A DNA stretch of 64,000 nt from Actinomycetes bacterium (GTDB lineage: Bacteria; Actinomycetota; Coriobacteriia; Coriobacteriales; Eggerthellaceae): assembly GCA_023429565.1 (NCBI GenBank), contig JAEZDJ010000073.1, forward strand, positions 6,563-70,562, read 5' to 3'. A model generated the notes under the pieces. It saw only the letters and a program-made list of their open reading frames with translations, searched no databases and was not told the DNA's origin. Below are positions 8,042 to 18,319 of the stretch, piece by piece; position 1 is the stretch's first letter; each line of letters opens with the position of its first letter. Position numbers and translations under genes: made by a program.

Positions 8042-8476
8042 TCACCAGGCTTTTTGCATCCAGATATGCTCAACGTGCTCGTCGAGCTCAACCGGGCCAT
8101 AGGGTGTGTATCCGGCGCGTTCGTAGAAGGAGGTCACGCGGCATTGGGCATGTAGATGCATTTCGGCTGCGCCTGCGTCGTGGGCCAGGCGTTCCGCTTC
8201 CGCAAGGAGGTCGGCTCCGAGGCCCCGTTTCCTCATGGCCGGCAGCACGGCAAGCCGTCCGAGGATCCAGCGTCCTGAGCTGGCGGTTGCGTCGGGATCG
8301 GGGAAGGTGCGCACGCAGCCTGCAAGCTCGTCTCCGTCGTAGAGCGTCACATGGATGGTGCCGGATTCTTGGTCGATGGCATCGAATTCGTCATTGAACC
8401 CCTGCTCGTCAATGAACACGGCGGTGCGTACGAGGCGTGCATCCTCAAAGTTTCCTTGCTCGAAGCGCAGCGGCAT
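8042..8476 (-). CDS. GNAT-family N-acetyltransferase
   Basis: A 144-residue single GNAT domain. The acetyl-CoA pyrophosphate loop is seen in VLPAMRKRGLGADLLAEAE and the late strand-helix in VTSFYERAGYTPYGPVELDEHVEHIWM, close to the ElaA-like subgroup. The substrate is unknown. The ATG at 8476 is preferred over one 39 bases upstream because AGGAGG sits 6-7 bases before it. It is convergent with arcD and probably monocistronic. Confidence 0.8.
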   Translation of the reverse strand: MPLRFEQGNFEDARLVRTAVFIDEQGFNDEFDAIDQESGTIHVTLYDGDELAGCVRTFPDPDATASSGRWILGRLAVLPAMRKRGLGADLLAEAERLAHDAGAAEMHLHAQCRVTSFYERAGYTPYGPVELDEHVEHIWMQKAW

Positions 8477-8649
8477 AGATGGACCTCCTGAAATCGCGTC
8501 TTTACGAGCGAACACGATACCACAGCTTCGGAGAAGGAGCCCAAGACGCCTTCCCCTGTGTGAAGCCTAGGGCAAAATCAGGCGTTTCAGGCAGGCCGTA
8601 TGGATGTTTCCTGCATAACCGTGTCTCGGGAGTAACCTCTGGAGACGCT

Positions 8650-8680
8650 TTGGGACGCAACAGGCAAAAGATGGTAGAAT
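8650..8680 (+). promoter_or_regulatory. Possible argS promoter
   Basis: A TAGAAT hexamer at 8675-8680 has TTGGGA 19 bases upstream, about 60 bases before argS. The spacing is long, so the call is weak. Confidence 0.3.
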
Positions 8681-8750
8681 CAGGGCACGAAAACAAGGTA
8701 AGCGCCCGCGCGAAAGCGGCGGGTTTCCCGATCGAAAGATGGAAGAGAAC

Positions 8751-10478
8751 ATGCAGATTCGCGAAGAACTCGAACAGCTGGTCAATGCTGCTGTCGCTCA
8801 GGCGATGGCCGAGGGTGAGCTCGCTCTCGACGAAGCTCCCGAGGCGGCTCTCGAGCGACCGCGCGACGAGGCTAATGGGGATTGGGCTTCCACGGTTGCG
8901 CTTCGCTGTGCCAAGCAAGCCCAGAAAAACCCTCGTCAGATAGCACAGCTCATCATAGACCGTTTACCGGAAAACGATATGATCCAGAGTGCGGAGATAG
9001 CTGGTCCCGGATTCATCAACATTCGCCTTGCTCCTCCGGTTTTTCAGACGGTCGTGCGTGAGGCTCGTGAGGCCAAGGAGGATTTTGGCAAGAGCGAGAT
9101 GCCGGAGGGGGAGCGTTACGTCAACCTGGAATACGTGTCAGCCAATCCCACGGGACCCATGCATGTGGGGCACGGACGTTGGGCGGCTCTCGGTGACTCC
9201 ATGGCTCGCGTCATGCGCCATGCGGGCTATGACGTGTACGAGGAGTTCTACATCAACGATCACGGTGTCCAGATGGACCTTTTCGGCATGTCGGTTGCTG
9301 TTCGTTATCTGCAGCTTCTCGGGAATGACGTCGCTATGCCGGAAAATTCCTATGGCGGAAGCTATGTGAAGGACATCGCCCAAGGCATCATCGACCGTGA
9401 CGGCGACAAGTGGGTCGATGTCGACGATCAGGAGCGCATGGCTGCCTTCCGTGAGATATCCTATGCCGAAATGCTTGATCTCATGAAAGAGACGCTGGCG
9501 GGTTTCGGGAATCACTTTGAGCGCTGGTTCAGCGAACGAAGCCTCTATGTCGAGGGCGACGATGGAACAAGCCCGGTGTCCCGGTCCATCAAAGCCATGG
9601 ACGACAAGGGCTATGTCTACAAAAAGGATGGCGCCACCTGGTTCAAGTCGACGGCGTTCGGGGACGAGAAGGACCGCGTCATGATCAAGGAGAACGGTGA
9701 GTTCACCTATTTCATGAGCGATGTCGCCTACCACTACGACAAACTCGAACGCGGCTTTGACCACCTTGTCAATATCTGGGGAGCCGATCATCATGGCTAC
9801 GTGAAGCGCTGCGAGGCTATGCTGGCGGCATGGGGCCGTCCTGGTGCCCTTGAGGTCGTGCTTGGTCAGCTGGTCAATCTCTATCGTGACGGAGAGGCCG
9901 TGCGCATGTCGAAGCGCACGGGCGAGATGGTGACGTTCGCCGAGCTCATCGACGAGGTTGGTGTGGATGCCACGCGTTATCTGATGCTGTCTCGGTCGTC
10001 TGACCAGCCTATCGATTTCGATATCGAGGCCGCCAAGAAGAAGGATTCCTCCAACCCGGTTTATTACGTGCAATATGCCCATGCGCGCATTTGCTCCATC
10101 CTTCGCAAGGCTGCCGATCCGGCGGATGCCGCCGCTGCTGAAGCGGGCGAGATGTCCATGGACGACCTTGCCGCCAAGCTGGTTCCGGCGAATGCCGACC
10201 TGTCTCCGCTCGTGCATGAGTCGGAGCTTGCCCTTATGCGCAAAATGGCTGAGTTTGGCGAACTGGTGGCTTTGGCTGCCCGTGACCGTGCTCCGTTCCG
10301 CCTGACTCACTATTCCCAGGATCTTGCGGCGCTGTTCCATCAGTTCTATGTGAACTGCCATGTTCTTGGCGAAGACGCCGACGTGCAGTCCGCGCGCCTT
10401 GCGCTGGTTGATGCCACCCGCATCGTCCTGTCCACCTCGCTCGGACTTCTCGGAGTTTCCGCTCCGACGAAGATGTAG
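8751..10478 (+). CDS. argS: Arginyl-tRNA synthetase
   Basis: A 575-residue class I synthetase that charges tRNA-Arg. The N-terminal Add1-like domain is followed by the HIGH-type motif in SANPTGPMHVGHGRW and the C-terminal anticodon-binding helical domain ending SLGLLGVSAPTKM. EAVRMSKRTGEMVTF takes the place of KMSKS, as often seen in ArgRS. The ATG at 8751 is favoured because GGAAG lies 5-6 bases before it; an in-frame ATG at 8739 would add four residues. It ends at a strong shared terminator. Confidence 0.95.
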   Translation: MQIREELEQLVNAAVAQAMAEGELALDEAPEAALERPRDEANGDWASTVALRCAKQAQKNPRQIAQLIIDRLPENDMIQSAEIAGPGFINIRLAPPVFQTVVREAREAKEDFGKSEMPEGERYVNLEYVSANPTGPMHVGHGRWAALGDSMARVMRHAGYDVYEEFYINDHGVQMDLFGMSVAVRYLQLLGNDVAMPENSYGGSYVKDIAQGIIDRDGDKWVDVDDQERMAAFREISYAEMLDLMKETLAGFGNHFERWFSERSLYVEGDDGTSPVSRSIKAMDDKGYVYKKDGATWFKSTAFGDEKDRVMIKENGEFTYFMSDVAYHYDKLERGFDHLVNIWGADHHGYVKRCEAMLAAWGRPGALEVVLGQLVNLYRDGEAVRMSKRTGEMVTFAELIDEVGVDATRYLMLSRSSDQPIDFDIEAAKKKDSSNPVYYVQYAHARICSILRKAADPADAAAAEAGEMSMDDLAAKLVPANADLSPLVHESELALMRKMAEFGELVALAARDRAPFRLTHYSQDLAALFHQFYVNCHVLGEDADVQSARLALVDATRIVLSTSLGLLGVSAPTKM

Positions 10479-10540
10479 GGCCTGCGAGAGACGCAGGCTC
10501 GTCCGTTCGCGGCTTCCCGTTTTGCTCCGTGAACAAGGAA

Positions 10541-10566
10541 GGCCCGCCCCAACAAGGGGGCGGGCC
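10541..10566. terminator. Bidirectional terminator between argS and CPA1 antiporter
   Basis: GGCCCGCCCC (10541-10550) pairs perfectly with GGGGCGGGCC (10557-10566), extended by AAGGAA on the left and TTCCTC on the right. It lies between two convergent genes and looks usable from both sides. Confidence 0.8.
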
Positions 10567-10591
10567 TTCCTCTTGGTGGGGCGGACTGTCT

Positions 10592-12652
10592 CTAGACGTT
10601 GTCTTCCAGATCGACCTGCATGAGGTAGACGTTCTCGCGCAGACGCTTTGCCGCTGCACGGCTGAGCGAGCCTTCCTCGTAGTGGGACTGTATCTGCTCC
10701 AGCTCCAGGCGCAGACCGAGGCGCTCGATCTCGGCGGCTTTGTCGGCCGTCCTGGTGAAGGCCGTGATTGACGGATTGGCATTGCGCAGCAAGGTAAGGG
10801 TACGCTGGTATTCCATGATGAGTGCGCTCACGTCTTCAGTGGGCTCGTCCCGTCCTGGCGAGGTCAGGATTTCCTGCAGCTTTCCTATGACATGCTCGGA
10901 GCCCTTGACCTGCAATTCCCTGATGGATTCAGCTCTTTCGGTGGGGCTGACTCCAGGCAGCCCGATGAGCACGCGACGCCATCCCGTTCGTGCAAGCGCT
11001 CGCAGGCGCAGCACGGCGTTTGAGGGCGCCCGACGCCCCGTGTGGTGCTTGAGCAGGTTCTCTATGTGCGTGAGACGGCTGAGGTATTGATAGCCCACGA
11101 GGGGGTAGACGCCTTCGTCATCAATGAGGCCGAGCACGAAGTCCTGTTCCCAGTGCAGTGCCTTGAGCCTGAGCTCATCGTTGGGCTCGTCTGCGATGTC
11201 GTTGCGTTCCTTGATGCGTGCGATGCGCACGTTGTAGGAGTGGATGGCGGTCTGCGTGGCTGCGCGGTTCTCTATGGTCTGGCGTGCGGCCAGCTCCTCG
11301 ATGACGCTCCGCAGGATTTCCAGGCCGACCTCAGTTTCGGCACGTCGGGAATCGGCGTTGGGCAGAGCCTTTTTGGGTGCAAGCAAGGGTACGACGAACG
11401 TTGCAAGGAGCAGGGTGACCAAGATGACGCCGCAGGCCAGAAAAATGATGAGCTCGCGCTGAGGGAACCCGATGAGGGATGAGGTTCCCGTCGTTGGGTC
11501 CGACACCGTGACGAAGAGGGGGATGGTGAGCACGACGGCAAGGGTTATGGTGCCCTTCGGGCCGCCAAGTGCCATCACCAGGGATGAGACCATGTCGTCC
11601 TTCCATCCCGGCCGTTCGGAAGCCGGTGTCTTCCGTCCGTGAATGCGTTCCATGGCGAGCAGCCACGCGAAACGAACGACCACGTAGATCACGGTGATGA
11701 GCACGATGGTGGCGATGAGCATGCCGTTGTCTATTCCGACATCGTCCCAGGTGCTTTGCATGGCTTTTGGCAACTGCGTTCCAAGAAGCACGAACACGAT
11801 GCCGTTGAGGGCAAAGGACAGCACCCGCCAGACGCTTGACGAAACGATGTTCATGCGCGAGATGGAGGGTCCCAACGTGCGTGGGGAGATCGCGTTCATG
11901 AGGCCTGCTGCCACTACGGCGATGATGCCGCTTGTCCCAAGGGCGTTGGCAACGAGATAAATGATGAACGGCGTGAACACCTCAAACAGAACATGGAAGG
12001 TCGTGTTCTCGAGACCCCACGAGCGCACTCGCCTGACCAAGAAGTTGCCCAGATAGCCCATGGCCACGCCAATGACGATGCCTCCAAAAAAACTGACGGC
12101 AAAATCAACCGATGCTTCCATGAGCGAAAACGTGCCGGTGGTTGCGGCGGCGATGGCGAACTGGAATGCAACGATGCCCGACGCATCGTTGATGAGGGAC
12201 TCCCCCTCGAGAATGCTCTTGTTGCGGGCGGGGATGCCCGTGTCCTTCGACAGCGACGCCACTGCAACCGCATCGGTCGGGCCCAATGCGGCGCCGAGGG
12301 CAAAGGCGGCAAACAGGGTGATGCTCGGTTCGATCCAATGGACGGCAAAACCTATGATGAGAGCTGCAACTATAACGAGCCCGATGGCAAGGGAGAGCAC
12401 TGACTGACGGTTGTGCCACAACGCCGTCTTGTCCACGTTCTTTGCCTCGTCATAGAGGAGGGGCGCGATGAACAGCACGAGGAACAGATCGGGGTCAAGG
12501 GTGATGTTGATCTGTGAAGGGACGAACAATCCGATGAGCAGCCCCAGTCCGATCTGTATGAGCGGAGAAGATATCTTGGGCACAAGCTGATCGATGACCG
12601 ACGAGACCAAGACGGCCGCCAGCAGGAGCAGGGCAAGCACGAGCGCTTCCAC
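10592..12652 (-). CDS. Cation:proton antiporter, CPA1 (NhaP/YjcE-like)
   Basis: A 686-residue protein. About 12 transmembrane segments occupy the first ~420 residues; the remaining ~260 form a charged cytoplasmic tail. GAALGPTDAVAVASLSKDTGIPARNKSILEGESLINDASGIV is the CPA1 ion-binding core (paired acidic residues in the ND motif). It should exchange Na+ (or K+) for H+ to control pH and ion levels. The start is GTG at 12652 with AGGAGG eight bases upstream. It is not obviously in an operon; the kinase gene upstream on the same strand ends 273 bases away. Confidence 0.9.
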   Translation of the reverse strand: MEALVLALLLLAAVLVSSVIDQLVPKISSPLIQIGLGLLIGLFVPSQINITLDPDLFLVLFIAPLLYDEAKNVDKTALWHNRQSVLSLAIGLVIVAALIIGFAVHWIEPSITLFAAFALGAALGPTDAVAVASLSKDTGIPARNKSILEGESLINDASGIVAFQFAIAAATTGTFSLMEASVDFAVSFFGGIVIGVAMGYLGNFLVRRVRSWGLENTTFHVLFEVFTPFIIYLVANALGTSGIIAVVAAGLMNAISPRTLGPSISRMNIVSSSVWRVLSFALNGIVFVLLGTQLPKAMQSTWDDVGIDNGMLIATIVLITVIYVVVRFAWLLAMERIHGRKTPASERPGWKDDMVSSLVMALGGPKGTITLAVVLTIPLFVTVSDPTTGTSSLIGFPQRELIIFLACGVILVTLLLATFVVPLLAPKKALPNADSRRAETEVGLEILRSVIEELAARQTIENRAATQTAIHSYNVRIARIKERNDIADEPNDELRLKALHWEQDFVLGLIDDEGVYPLVGYQYLSRLTHIENLLKHHTGRRAPSNAVLRLRALARTGWRRVLIGLPGVSPTERAESIRELQVKGSEHVIGKLQEILTSPGRDEPTEDVSALIMEYQRTLTLLRNANPSITAFTRTADKAAEIERLGLRLELEQIQSHYEEGSLSRAAAKRLRENVYLMQVDLEDNV

Positions 12653-12925
12653 GAAGTCGTCCTCCTAACTCTGCTGTTGACGGGTGATTTTTCGATTGTA
12701 TCCGATCACGGGCGAATTGCTCCGTTAATTAACGAGAGTTTCTCATTTGCCTGTTTCTCGGGATGCCCTTGTTTCGAATCCGACCGATGCCGGCTCTCTC
12801 CTGATCGGCGAAGCTTCCTGTCGCGCAGGGAAAGGCGGCCGCACTTTGGTTTTCCGTCTCTGTTTCCATCGGAGCGGCGCTTTGAGACGCTGCGTGCCTC
12901 GTGGAAGGACTTGGCGGGGGATGCT

Positions 12926-14392
12926 TTATGCGAGCGGCAATTCTATGCGCACGGCGAAGCCTTGTTCGGGGGCGCTTGAAAGGGAGAGGTGCCCGTGATG
13001 CGCGCGCGTGATGCGATCCACCAGGACGAGTCCCAGGCCGTGCTCCGCCCCGTGGCCTCCTTCCGACGATCCGACCGCGCAACCCGCCGCGGTCTGGGCC
13101 GTGCGAGCTCTTGCAAGCCTCGCTTCGAGGTCTGCAAGGGTGGTGGGCGCGACGCCTTTCCCATCGTCGGCGATGCGGATGACGGCGGTCCGGGCCCCGG
13201 TTTCCCCCCTTCCACCATCGAGCTCGATGGTGGTGGAGCAGCCGGATTCGTTATGCACGCGCGCGTTCGCGATGACGTTTTCAACCGCTCGAGTCAGCAG
13301 CCGCTCGTCTCCCAGCACGACGGCATCGGCGACTGCGTCAGATACCGACAGCTCAAGGGGGTGGTCCTGGTCGAGCCCGCTGTTCACATGCTCTGCCACA
13401 ATGCCGCGGAGCAGCCGTGCCAGATGGACGCGCCCGAGGTCGAGCGGCTGCATGTCGTAGTCCAGCCGCGACGCGGTGTTGAGGTCGGTCACGAGATCTC
13501 TTATCTTCAATCCTTGCGACCTGATGACAGAGGCATTTGCCCGCGTTCTGGACGAGGCATCCTCATCCTGGGCGATTCCGTCTGCGAAACCCAGGATCAT
13601 GGAGAGGGGGGTGCGGATGTCGTGGGACACCCCGCGAATCCAGTTCACCCGAGCAGCGTCCTTTTGCTCGATGAGCATTGAGGTTTCGGTGATCTGCTTT
13701 CCGATCTCGCTCAGGTCGCCGCGGAGGCGTAAAATTGCCGGCCGGCCTTCCGAAAGATCATCGAGGGCATCGAGAATGGGGGCTACGGCGCGTTGCGTGC
13801 GACGCCGTGACACGAGATAGACGGCAAAGAAGATGGTGATGTCAACCGTGAAGAGGATCAGGGCGTACAGGGGGAGATATGCTGCGGTCTGTGCTGGGAA
13901 GGTGACGGCCATGTGCCAATACGTTTCGCGAGGGAATCCGACGATGAGAAGCTCTTGCCCCCGATCCCAAAAAAACGCGGGATAGTCGGCTATTGCTGCA
14001 TAGTGAGCGGCCATCGCCGCGTCGTTTGTGGTGTATGAAAGGGGTACGTCGGGAGGCAGATTCTGCGACCACACGACCATTCCGGAGGAATCGACCAACT
14101 GGGCCCAGGCGCTTTGCTCGGCAAGGGTCGTGCTGGCTTCGGCTGAAAGGACATAGGTTCCGTCCTGCAGGGAAAGCCCCGCATCGACGGCGCGCACGAT
14201 GACGGCAGGCGTGCCGTCGTTGAGGCTCTGCATGGATTCGCGGTAGGTGATGAATGCATACAGAATGAAGTCCACCACGATGACGACGAAAGCCAAAAGC
14301 AGGAACGCGAGCAGCTGCTTGGTGAAAAAACGCGGAAGCCCGGGTACTTTGTGCCGCCTTCTGCGCGGCTTCCCGGTAGCGGAACGTCCCAT
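12926..14392 (-). CDS. Membrane sensor histidine kinase
   Basis: A 488-residue kinase. Transmembrane segments at about 27-50 and 173-196 enclose a ~120-residue extracytoplasmic sensor domain. A linker leads to the HisKA domain with the phospho-acceptor His257 in WIRGVSHDIRTPLSMILGFADG, then a HATPase domain with ENVIANARVHN, IADDGKGV and GLGLVLVDRI. It begins 10 bases after the response-regulator gene, so the pair is co-transcribed. It is unlike the short intramembrane-sensing BceS kinases, though it faces a BceAB-like transporter. The signal is unknown. Confidence 0.92.
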   Translation of the reverse strand: MGRSATGKPRRRRHKVPGLPRFFTKQLLAFLLLAFVVIVVDFILYAFITYRESMQSLNDGTPAVIVRAVDAGLSLQDGTYVLSAEASTTLAEQSAWAQLVDSSGMVVWSQNLPPDVPLSYTTNDAAMAAHYAAIADYPAFFWDRGQELLIVGFPRETYWHMAVTFPAQTAAYLPLYALILFTVDITIFFAVYLVSRRRTQRAVAPILDALDDLSEGRPAILRLRGDLSEIGKQITETSMLIEQKDAARVNWIRGVSHDIRTPLSMILGFADGIAQDEDASSRTRANASVIRSQGLKIRDLVTDLNTASRLDYDMQPLDLGRVHLARLLRGIVAEHVNSGLDQDHPLELSVSDAVADAVVLGDERLLTRAVENVIANARVHNESGCSTTIELDGGRGETGARTAVIRIADDGKGVAPTTLADLEARLARARTAQTAAGCAVGSSEGGHGAEHGLGLVLVDRITRAHHGHLSLSSAPEQGFAVRIELPLA

Positions 14393-14401
14393 TGCGCGCC
14401 T

Positions 14402-15160
14402 CTAGCCCCGCGTCTCAAGTTTATAGCCGAGCCCCTTCATGGTGATGAGTGAGACGGGCTTTGAGGGATTCTGCTCGATTTTTTCCCTCAATCGCCGGAT
14501 ATGGGCCATCAGGGAGTTGCTGTAGCCGAACGACGTGCCCCAGCAGGCCTCACACAGCGCGTCGATGGTGACGATGCGCCCTGCATTCCGGGCGAGCACC
14601 GTCAGTATCTCATGTTCCTTCGCGGTGAGCACTGCCGTCTGTCCGTCTGCGCGGGACACTTCAGCCGTCGAGAAGTCAACGCGGCACGCGGCAAGTTCCA
14701 AAAGCGGGCTCTCTTGGGCGTAGCAGCGTCTCAGCACGGCGGAGATGCGCAATATGAGCTCCTGGGGGAGGAAGGGCTTGGCAATGTAGTCATCCGCGCC
14801 AAGCGAGAGGCCGTTCACCCGGTCGAAGGGCTCGTCTTTTGCCGTGAGGAACAGGACGGGGGTGTCGGCTTGGGAGGCTCGTTCGCGAATGCGCGTCAAC
14901 AGCTCGAACCCATCCATATGCGGCATCATGACATCAAGTATGAACAGATGGAATGGCGAGCCTTGAGAAATCGCCTCGTCGAGGACCGACAGCGCTTCAG
15001 CACCGTCTGAGGCTATGGTGACATGCGAAAACCCTGCACCGTGAAGAATGGTCTCCACCATGCCGACGAGTTCCTGCTCATCATCTACCAGCAGGATGCG
15101 CTTTTCGCGGAGATGCGCTTCCACTCTGTCGAAGCTTCCTGCCCATGCGTAGGTCGCCAT
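14402..15160 (-). CDS. OmpR/PhoB-family response regulator
   Basis: A 252-residue regulator. The receiver domain has the acidic pair Asp26-Asp27 and the phospho-acceptor Asp76 in LFILDVMMPHMDGFE. The C-terminal winged helix (LTAKEHEILTVLARNAGRIVTIDALCEACWG ... LMAHIRRLREKIE) is of the OmpR type. A ~20-residue N-terminal extension before RILLVDDEQ is odd, but no better start with a ribosome binding site was found. It is divergent from the BceAB-like transporter and probably regulates it through the 228-base shared spacer. Confidence 0.92.
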   Translation of the reverse strand: MATYAWAGSFDRVEAHLREKRILLVDDEQELVGMVETILHGAGFSHVTIASDGAEALSVLDEAISQGSPFHLFILDVMMPHMDGFELLTRIRERASQADTPVLFLTAKDEPFDRVNGLSLGADDYIAKPFLPQELILRISAVLRRCYAQESPLLELAACRVDFSTAEVSRADGQTAVLTAKEHEILTVLARNAGRIVTIDALCEACWGTSFGYSNSLMAHIRRLREKIEQNPSKPVSLITMKGLGYKLETRG

Positions 15161-15388
15161 CGCCTTATCCTTCCCTTTCGGCCATGTACATTAAAGCACA
15201 GCCCAAGGCTTTTTCACATGCGTTCCCCCAATGTAAGACAGGTGCAAGGTTGGAAGCAGCGGCGCGTAAGGTCGGGCGGCTACGATTGTCTGCGGCTGAA
15301 TCGTGGCGATGTCAGGCGAGGAGACGCTCGCCGCCGCTCACGGTCGGTCTTCCGTGCACCTGCTGTCGACTTGTGGAAAGGAAACGAC

Positions 15389-16198
15389 ATGGACTGTGTA
15401 GAGAGGCCTGCTTCGACCGTTGTTGAGGTGAGGGGGCTGAGCAAACGGTATGGGGCCCCGGAAGGAAAGCGCGGAGGCATGGTGACGCAGGCGCTCGATC
15501 AGGTGAGCTTTGCGGTTTCTGCAGGCGAATTCGTCGGCATCATGGGGCCCAGCGGATCGGGCAAGTCGACGCTCCTGAACTGCCTGGCTACCATCGACGC
15601 TCCGACAAGCGGCCAGATTGTCGTCGGAGGACGTGACATAGGTGGGTTGCGCGGCGGGGATCTCGCGAAGTTTCGCCGCGATTCGCTGGGGTTCATCTTT
15701 CAGGACTCGAACCTTCTTGATACGTTGACGGCGTTTGAAAACATCGCGCTGGCACTCACCATTCAAAAAGCTCCCGTTGGGGAAATTGACGGGCGCGTGC
15801 GGAAAGCGGCCCGGCAGCTCGGCATCGATGACGTCTTGGGAAAGTATCCCTATCAGCTTTCGGGAGGGCAGAAGCAGCGTGTGGCCGCCGCCCGTGCGAC
15901 GGTGACGGATCCGCGGCTGGTGCTGGCGGACGAACCGACCGGCGCCCTGGATTCGAAGTCGGCTGAACAGCTGCTCGAGTCGCTTGGCAGCCTCAACGAG
16001 CTTGGGTCAACCATCCTCATGGTCACCCATGACGCATTTTCGGCAAGCTTCTGCAGTCGGATCATCCTTATCAAGGACGGTTGTCTTTATGGCGAGTTGC
16101 AGCGCAAGGGTTTTGACCGCGATGCGTTCTATCGCGTGATCGTCGACGCGGTTGCCGACATGGGATCGCAGGACGTGGAGGTTGGCAATGCTCTCTAA
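15389..16198 (+). CDS. ABC transporter ATP-binding protein, BceA/MacB type
   Basis: A 269-residue ATPase with Walker A GPSGSGKST at residues 53-61, the Q-loop in LGFIFQDSNLLDTLTAFENIAL, signature LSGGQKQRVAAARA and Walker B LVLADEPTGALDS. The FQDSNLLDTLTAFENI stretch is characteristic of ATPases that partner FtsX-like permeases for antimicrobial-peptide resistance. The start at 15389 follows GGAAAGGAAACGAC. It overlaps the permease gene by 11 bases, so the two form one transporter. Confidence 0.92.
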   Translation: MDCVERPASTVVEVRGLSKRYGAPEGKRGGMVTQALDQVSFAVSAGEFVGIMGPSGSGKSTLLNCLATIDAPTSGQIVVGGRDIGGLRGGDLAKFRRDSLGFIFQDSNLLDTLTAFENIALALTIQKAPVGEIDGRVRKAARQLGIDDVLGKYPYQLSGGQKQRVAAARATVTDPRLVLADEPTGALDSKSAEQLLESLGSLNELGSTILMVTHDAFSASFCSRIILIKDGCLYGELQRKGFDRDAFYRVIVDAVADMGSQDVEVGNAL

Positions 16199-18311
16199 GC
16201 TGGCGTTTAGTAACGTTCGAAAATCGGTGCGCGACTTCGGCGTGTATTTCCTCACCGTTCTTTTGGGCGTTGCGGTGTTCTATGCCTTCAACTCCATGTC
16301 GGCGCAACGCGGCGTGCTGGCTTTCTCCGAGTCCGGCGATCGCATGTTTGAGCTGTTGGGCACGGTCATCTCCGGTGTGTCGGTGTTTATCGCCTTCGTG
16401 TTGGTGTTTCTGGTGGTGTATGCTAATCGCTTTCTCATTCGCCGGCGCAAGAGGGAGTTTGGGCTCTATCTGGCGTTGGGCATGGGCACGGGCGATGTGG
16501 TGAAGGTCGTGCTCCTGGAGTCGGCGGTGGTCGGCGCTGCGTCGCTGGCGGCTGGTTTGGCCGCCGGGGTGGGAATATCGCAGCTCCTGCTCTATTTCAC
16601 CTCGCTCATGTTCCAGGCCGATGTTGCGGGATCGAGCGGCTTCGCGTTCGTCTTCTCGGTCGAGGCCCTCGTCAAGACTATCCTTGTCTTCGGGGCGATC
16701 TTCGTGTTGGCCGGCTTGTTGAATGCGCGTACGGTGTCGCATGCGCGGCTCATCGACCTCATGCATGCCGAGAGCGTGAACGAGGAAATGAAGCTGCGCA
16801 GCCTGCCTCTGTCCCTCGCTCTGTTTCTCGTGTCACTCGTCCTCATCGGTATTTCCTATAAGCTGCTCATCGACAATGGGCTGTTGAGCCCCTCGCCGGA
16901 GTTTGCCGCCGCCACCGTGCTCGTGTGCATCGGCACCGTGCTGTTCTTTTATTCGCTTTCGGGCTTTCTTCTCAAGCTCATGCAGCTGATTCGTCCCGTG
17001 TACCTGCGCGGTCTCAACATGTTCACACTCAGGCAGCTCAACGCAAAGGTCAACACGACGTTCGTGGCGCTTTCGATCGTGTGCCTGACGCTGTTCCTCG
17101 CCATCACCAGCGTATGCGGCGGCGTAGGCATCCGCAACACGATTGAGGGAAATCTGGAGAATAGCACGGCCTATTCGGCGAGCGTTCGCACCTCGTTTGC
17201 GAACTATTCGACAGAAGATGGGATCACGCCCTTTGATTTGGGAACCTTCGGCGCCTATGCGGCATCTGTGAACTACGACATGGCAGAGGGGCTGCGAGCG
17301 AGTGCCCAGACCATTGGAGCGGGCGACTTTGACGCCGTGGTCGAAAGCGCGGCGCAGATCGATCTGATGGTGGATGGGGAAGACCCTCTCACGGTGGGAG
17401 CCGTTGAGGATGCCACCAATCTTGATTTGGGAACTTCGAACCGGGAGATCAATCCGGACTATCGCGAGCTTCCCCTCTACCTGGCATCGCTTTCTCAGGT
17501 CAACCATGCACTGGAACTGGCGGGAAAGGATAAGATCGAACTGGGCGAAGGGGAATGCGCGATCTTGTCCGATTCCGACATCACGCTTGATTTCATGAAA
17601 GGCGTGGTTGATCGCCGCCCGATATTCGATGTGGGAGGCGTGGAATTGACCGCGGCACGCTTCAGCGACGAATGCCTGGAGACGACGTCGTTTCCCATGA
17701 ACACGGGAACGGTGATCGTTCCTGACGAGGCGATGCCGGCGACAGCCCAGCGCATGTACTCCGTCTTGGACGTCCAATGCGAGACTGAAGATGACGAGCG
17801 CGCCTTCCAGGCGCTGTGCGATGCGATCGACGTGTCGGAGGGTCCTGACACGTGGCCCGTCACGATGGCCCAGTCTCGCACGCTCGTCGCCGAGCAGAGC
17901 CTGGGGCTGTCCGCGGTGGTTGCCTATCTGGCCATCTATCTGGGTTTTGTACTGGTCATCGCCTGCGCGTCCATACTTGCCATCCAGCAGCTCTCCGACG
18001 CTTCCGACAATGCCCGACGCTACAGCCTGCTGCGCAAACTGGGAGCTCCCCGCGGAATGATCAACGCCGCCCTCTTTGCTCAGGTGCTCATCTATTTCCT
18101 GTTCCCGCTGATGCTTGCGCTGGCGCATGCGGCGTGTGCCATGCAGGTGGTCGCTGATGTCGTCGCCGTGTTCGGCCATCTTGACATCACCGCCATGGCG
18201 GCAACGGTCACGGTTGCCTTCCTGGCCACCTATGGCGTGTATTTCATCGTGACCTACTTCGGTGCAAAACGGATGATCGGAGGGGAGTCAGGCCTTGCCC
18301 GGAAAGGCTGA
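16188..18311 (+). CDS. FtsX-like ABC permease, BceB type
   Basis: A 707-residue permease. A first transmembrane helix is followed by a three-helix FtsX bundle, several more helices, and a large extracytoplasmic domain of about 200-250 residues (roughly 330-580). A second FtsX bundle ends in a helix near YGVYFIVTYFGAKRM. This fits BceB-type exporters for bacitracin or lantibiotics. The ATG at 16188 has GGAGG seven bases upstream inside the ATPase gene, implying translational coupling. The drug or lipid handled is not known. Confidence 0.9.
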   Translation: MLSKLAFSNVRKSVRDFGVYFLTVLLGVAVFYAFNSMSAQRGVLAFSESGDRMFELLGTVISGVSVFIAFVLVFLVVYANRFLIRRRKREFGLYLALGMGTGDVVKVVLLESAVVGAASLAAGLAAGVGISQLLLYFTSLMFQADVAGSSGFAFVFSVEALVKTILVFGAIFVLAGLLNARTVSHARLIDLMHAESVNEEMKLRSLPLSLALFLVSLVLIGISYKLLIDNGLLSPSPEFAAATVLVCIGTVLFFYSLSGFLLKLMQLIRPVYLRGLNMFTLRQLNAKVNTTFVALSIVCLTLFLAITSVCGGVGIRNTIEGNLENSTAYSASVRTSFANYSTEDGITPFDLGTFGAYAASVNYDMAEGLRASAQTIGAGDFDAVVESAAQIDLMVDGEDPLTVGAVEDATNLDLGTSNREINPDYRELPLYLASLSQVNHALELAGKDKIELGEGECAILSDSDITLDFMKGVVDRRPIFDVGGVELTAARFSDECLETTSFPMNTGTVIVPDEAMPATAQRMYSVLDVQCETEDDERAFQALCDAIDVSEGPDTWPVTMAQSRTLVAEQSLGLSAVVAYLAIYLGFVLVIACASILAIQQLSDASDNARRYSLLRKLGAPRGMINAALFAQVLIYFLFPLMLALAHAACAMQVVADVVAVFGHLDITAMAATVTVAFLATYGVYFIVTYFGAKRMIGGESGLARKG

Positions 18312-18319
18312 TTCGAGAG

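Noticed and set aside
16833..18179. 448-codon minus-strand frame inside the BceB-like permease
   Set aside because: Antisense shadow; His/Arg/Gln-rich composition typical of reversed membrane-protein codons.
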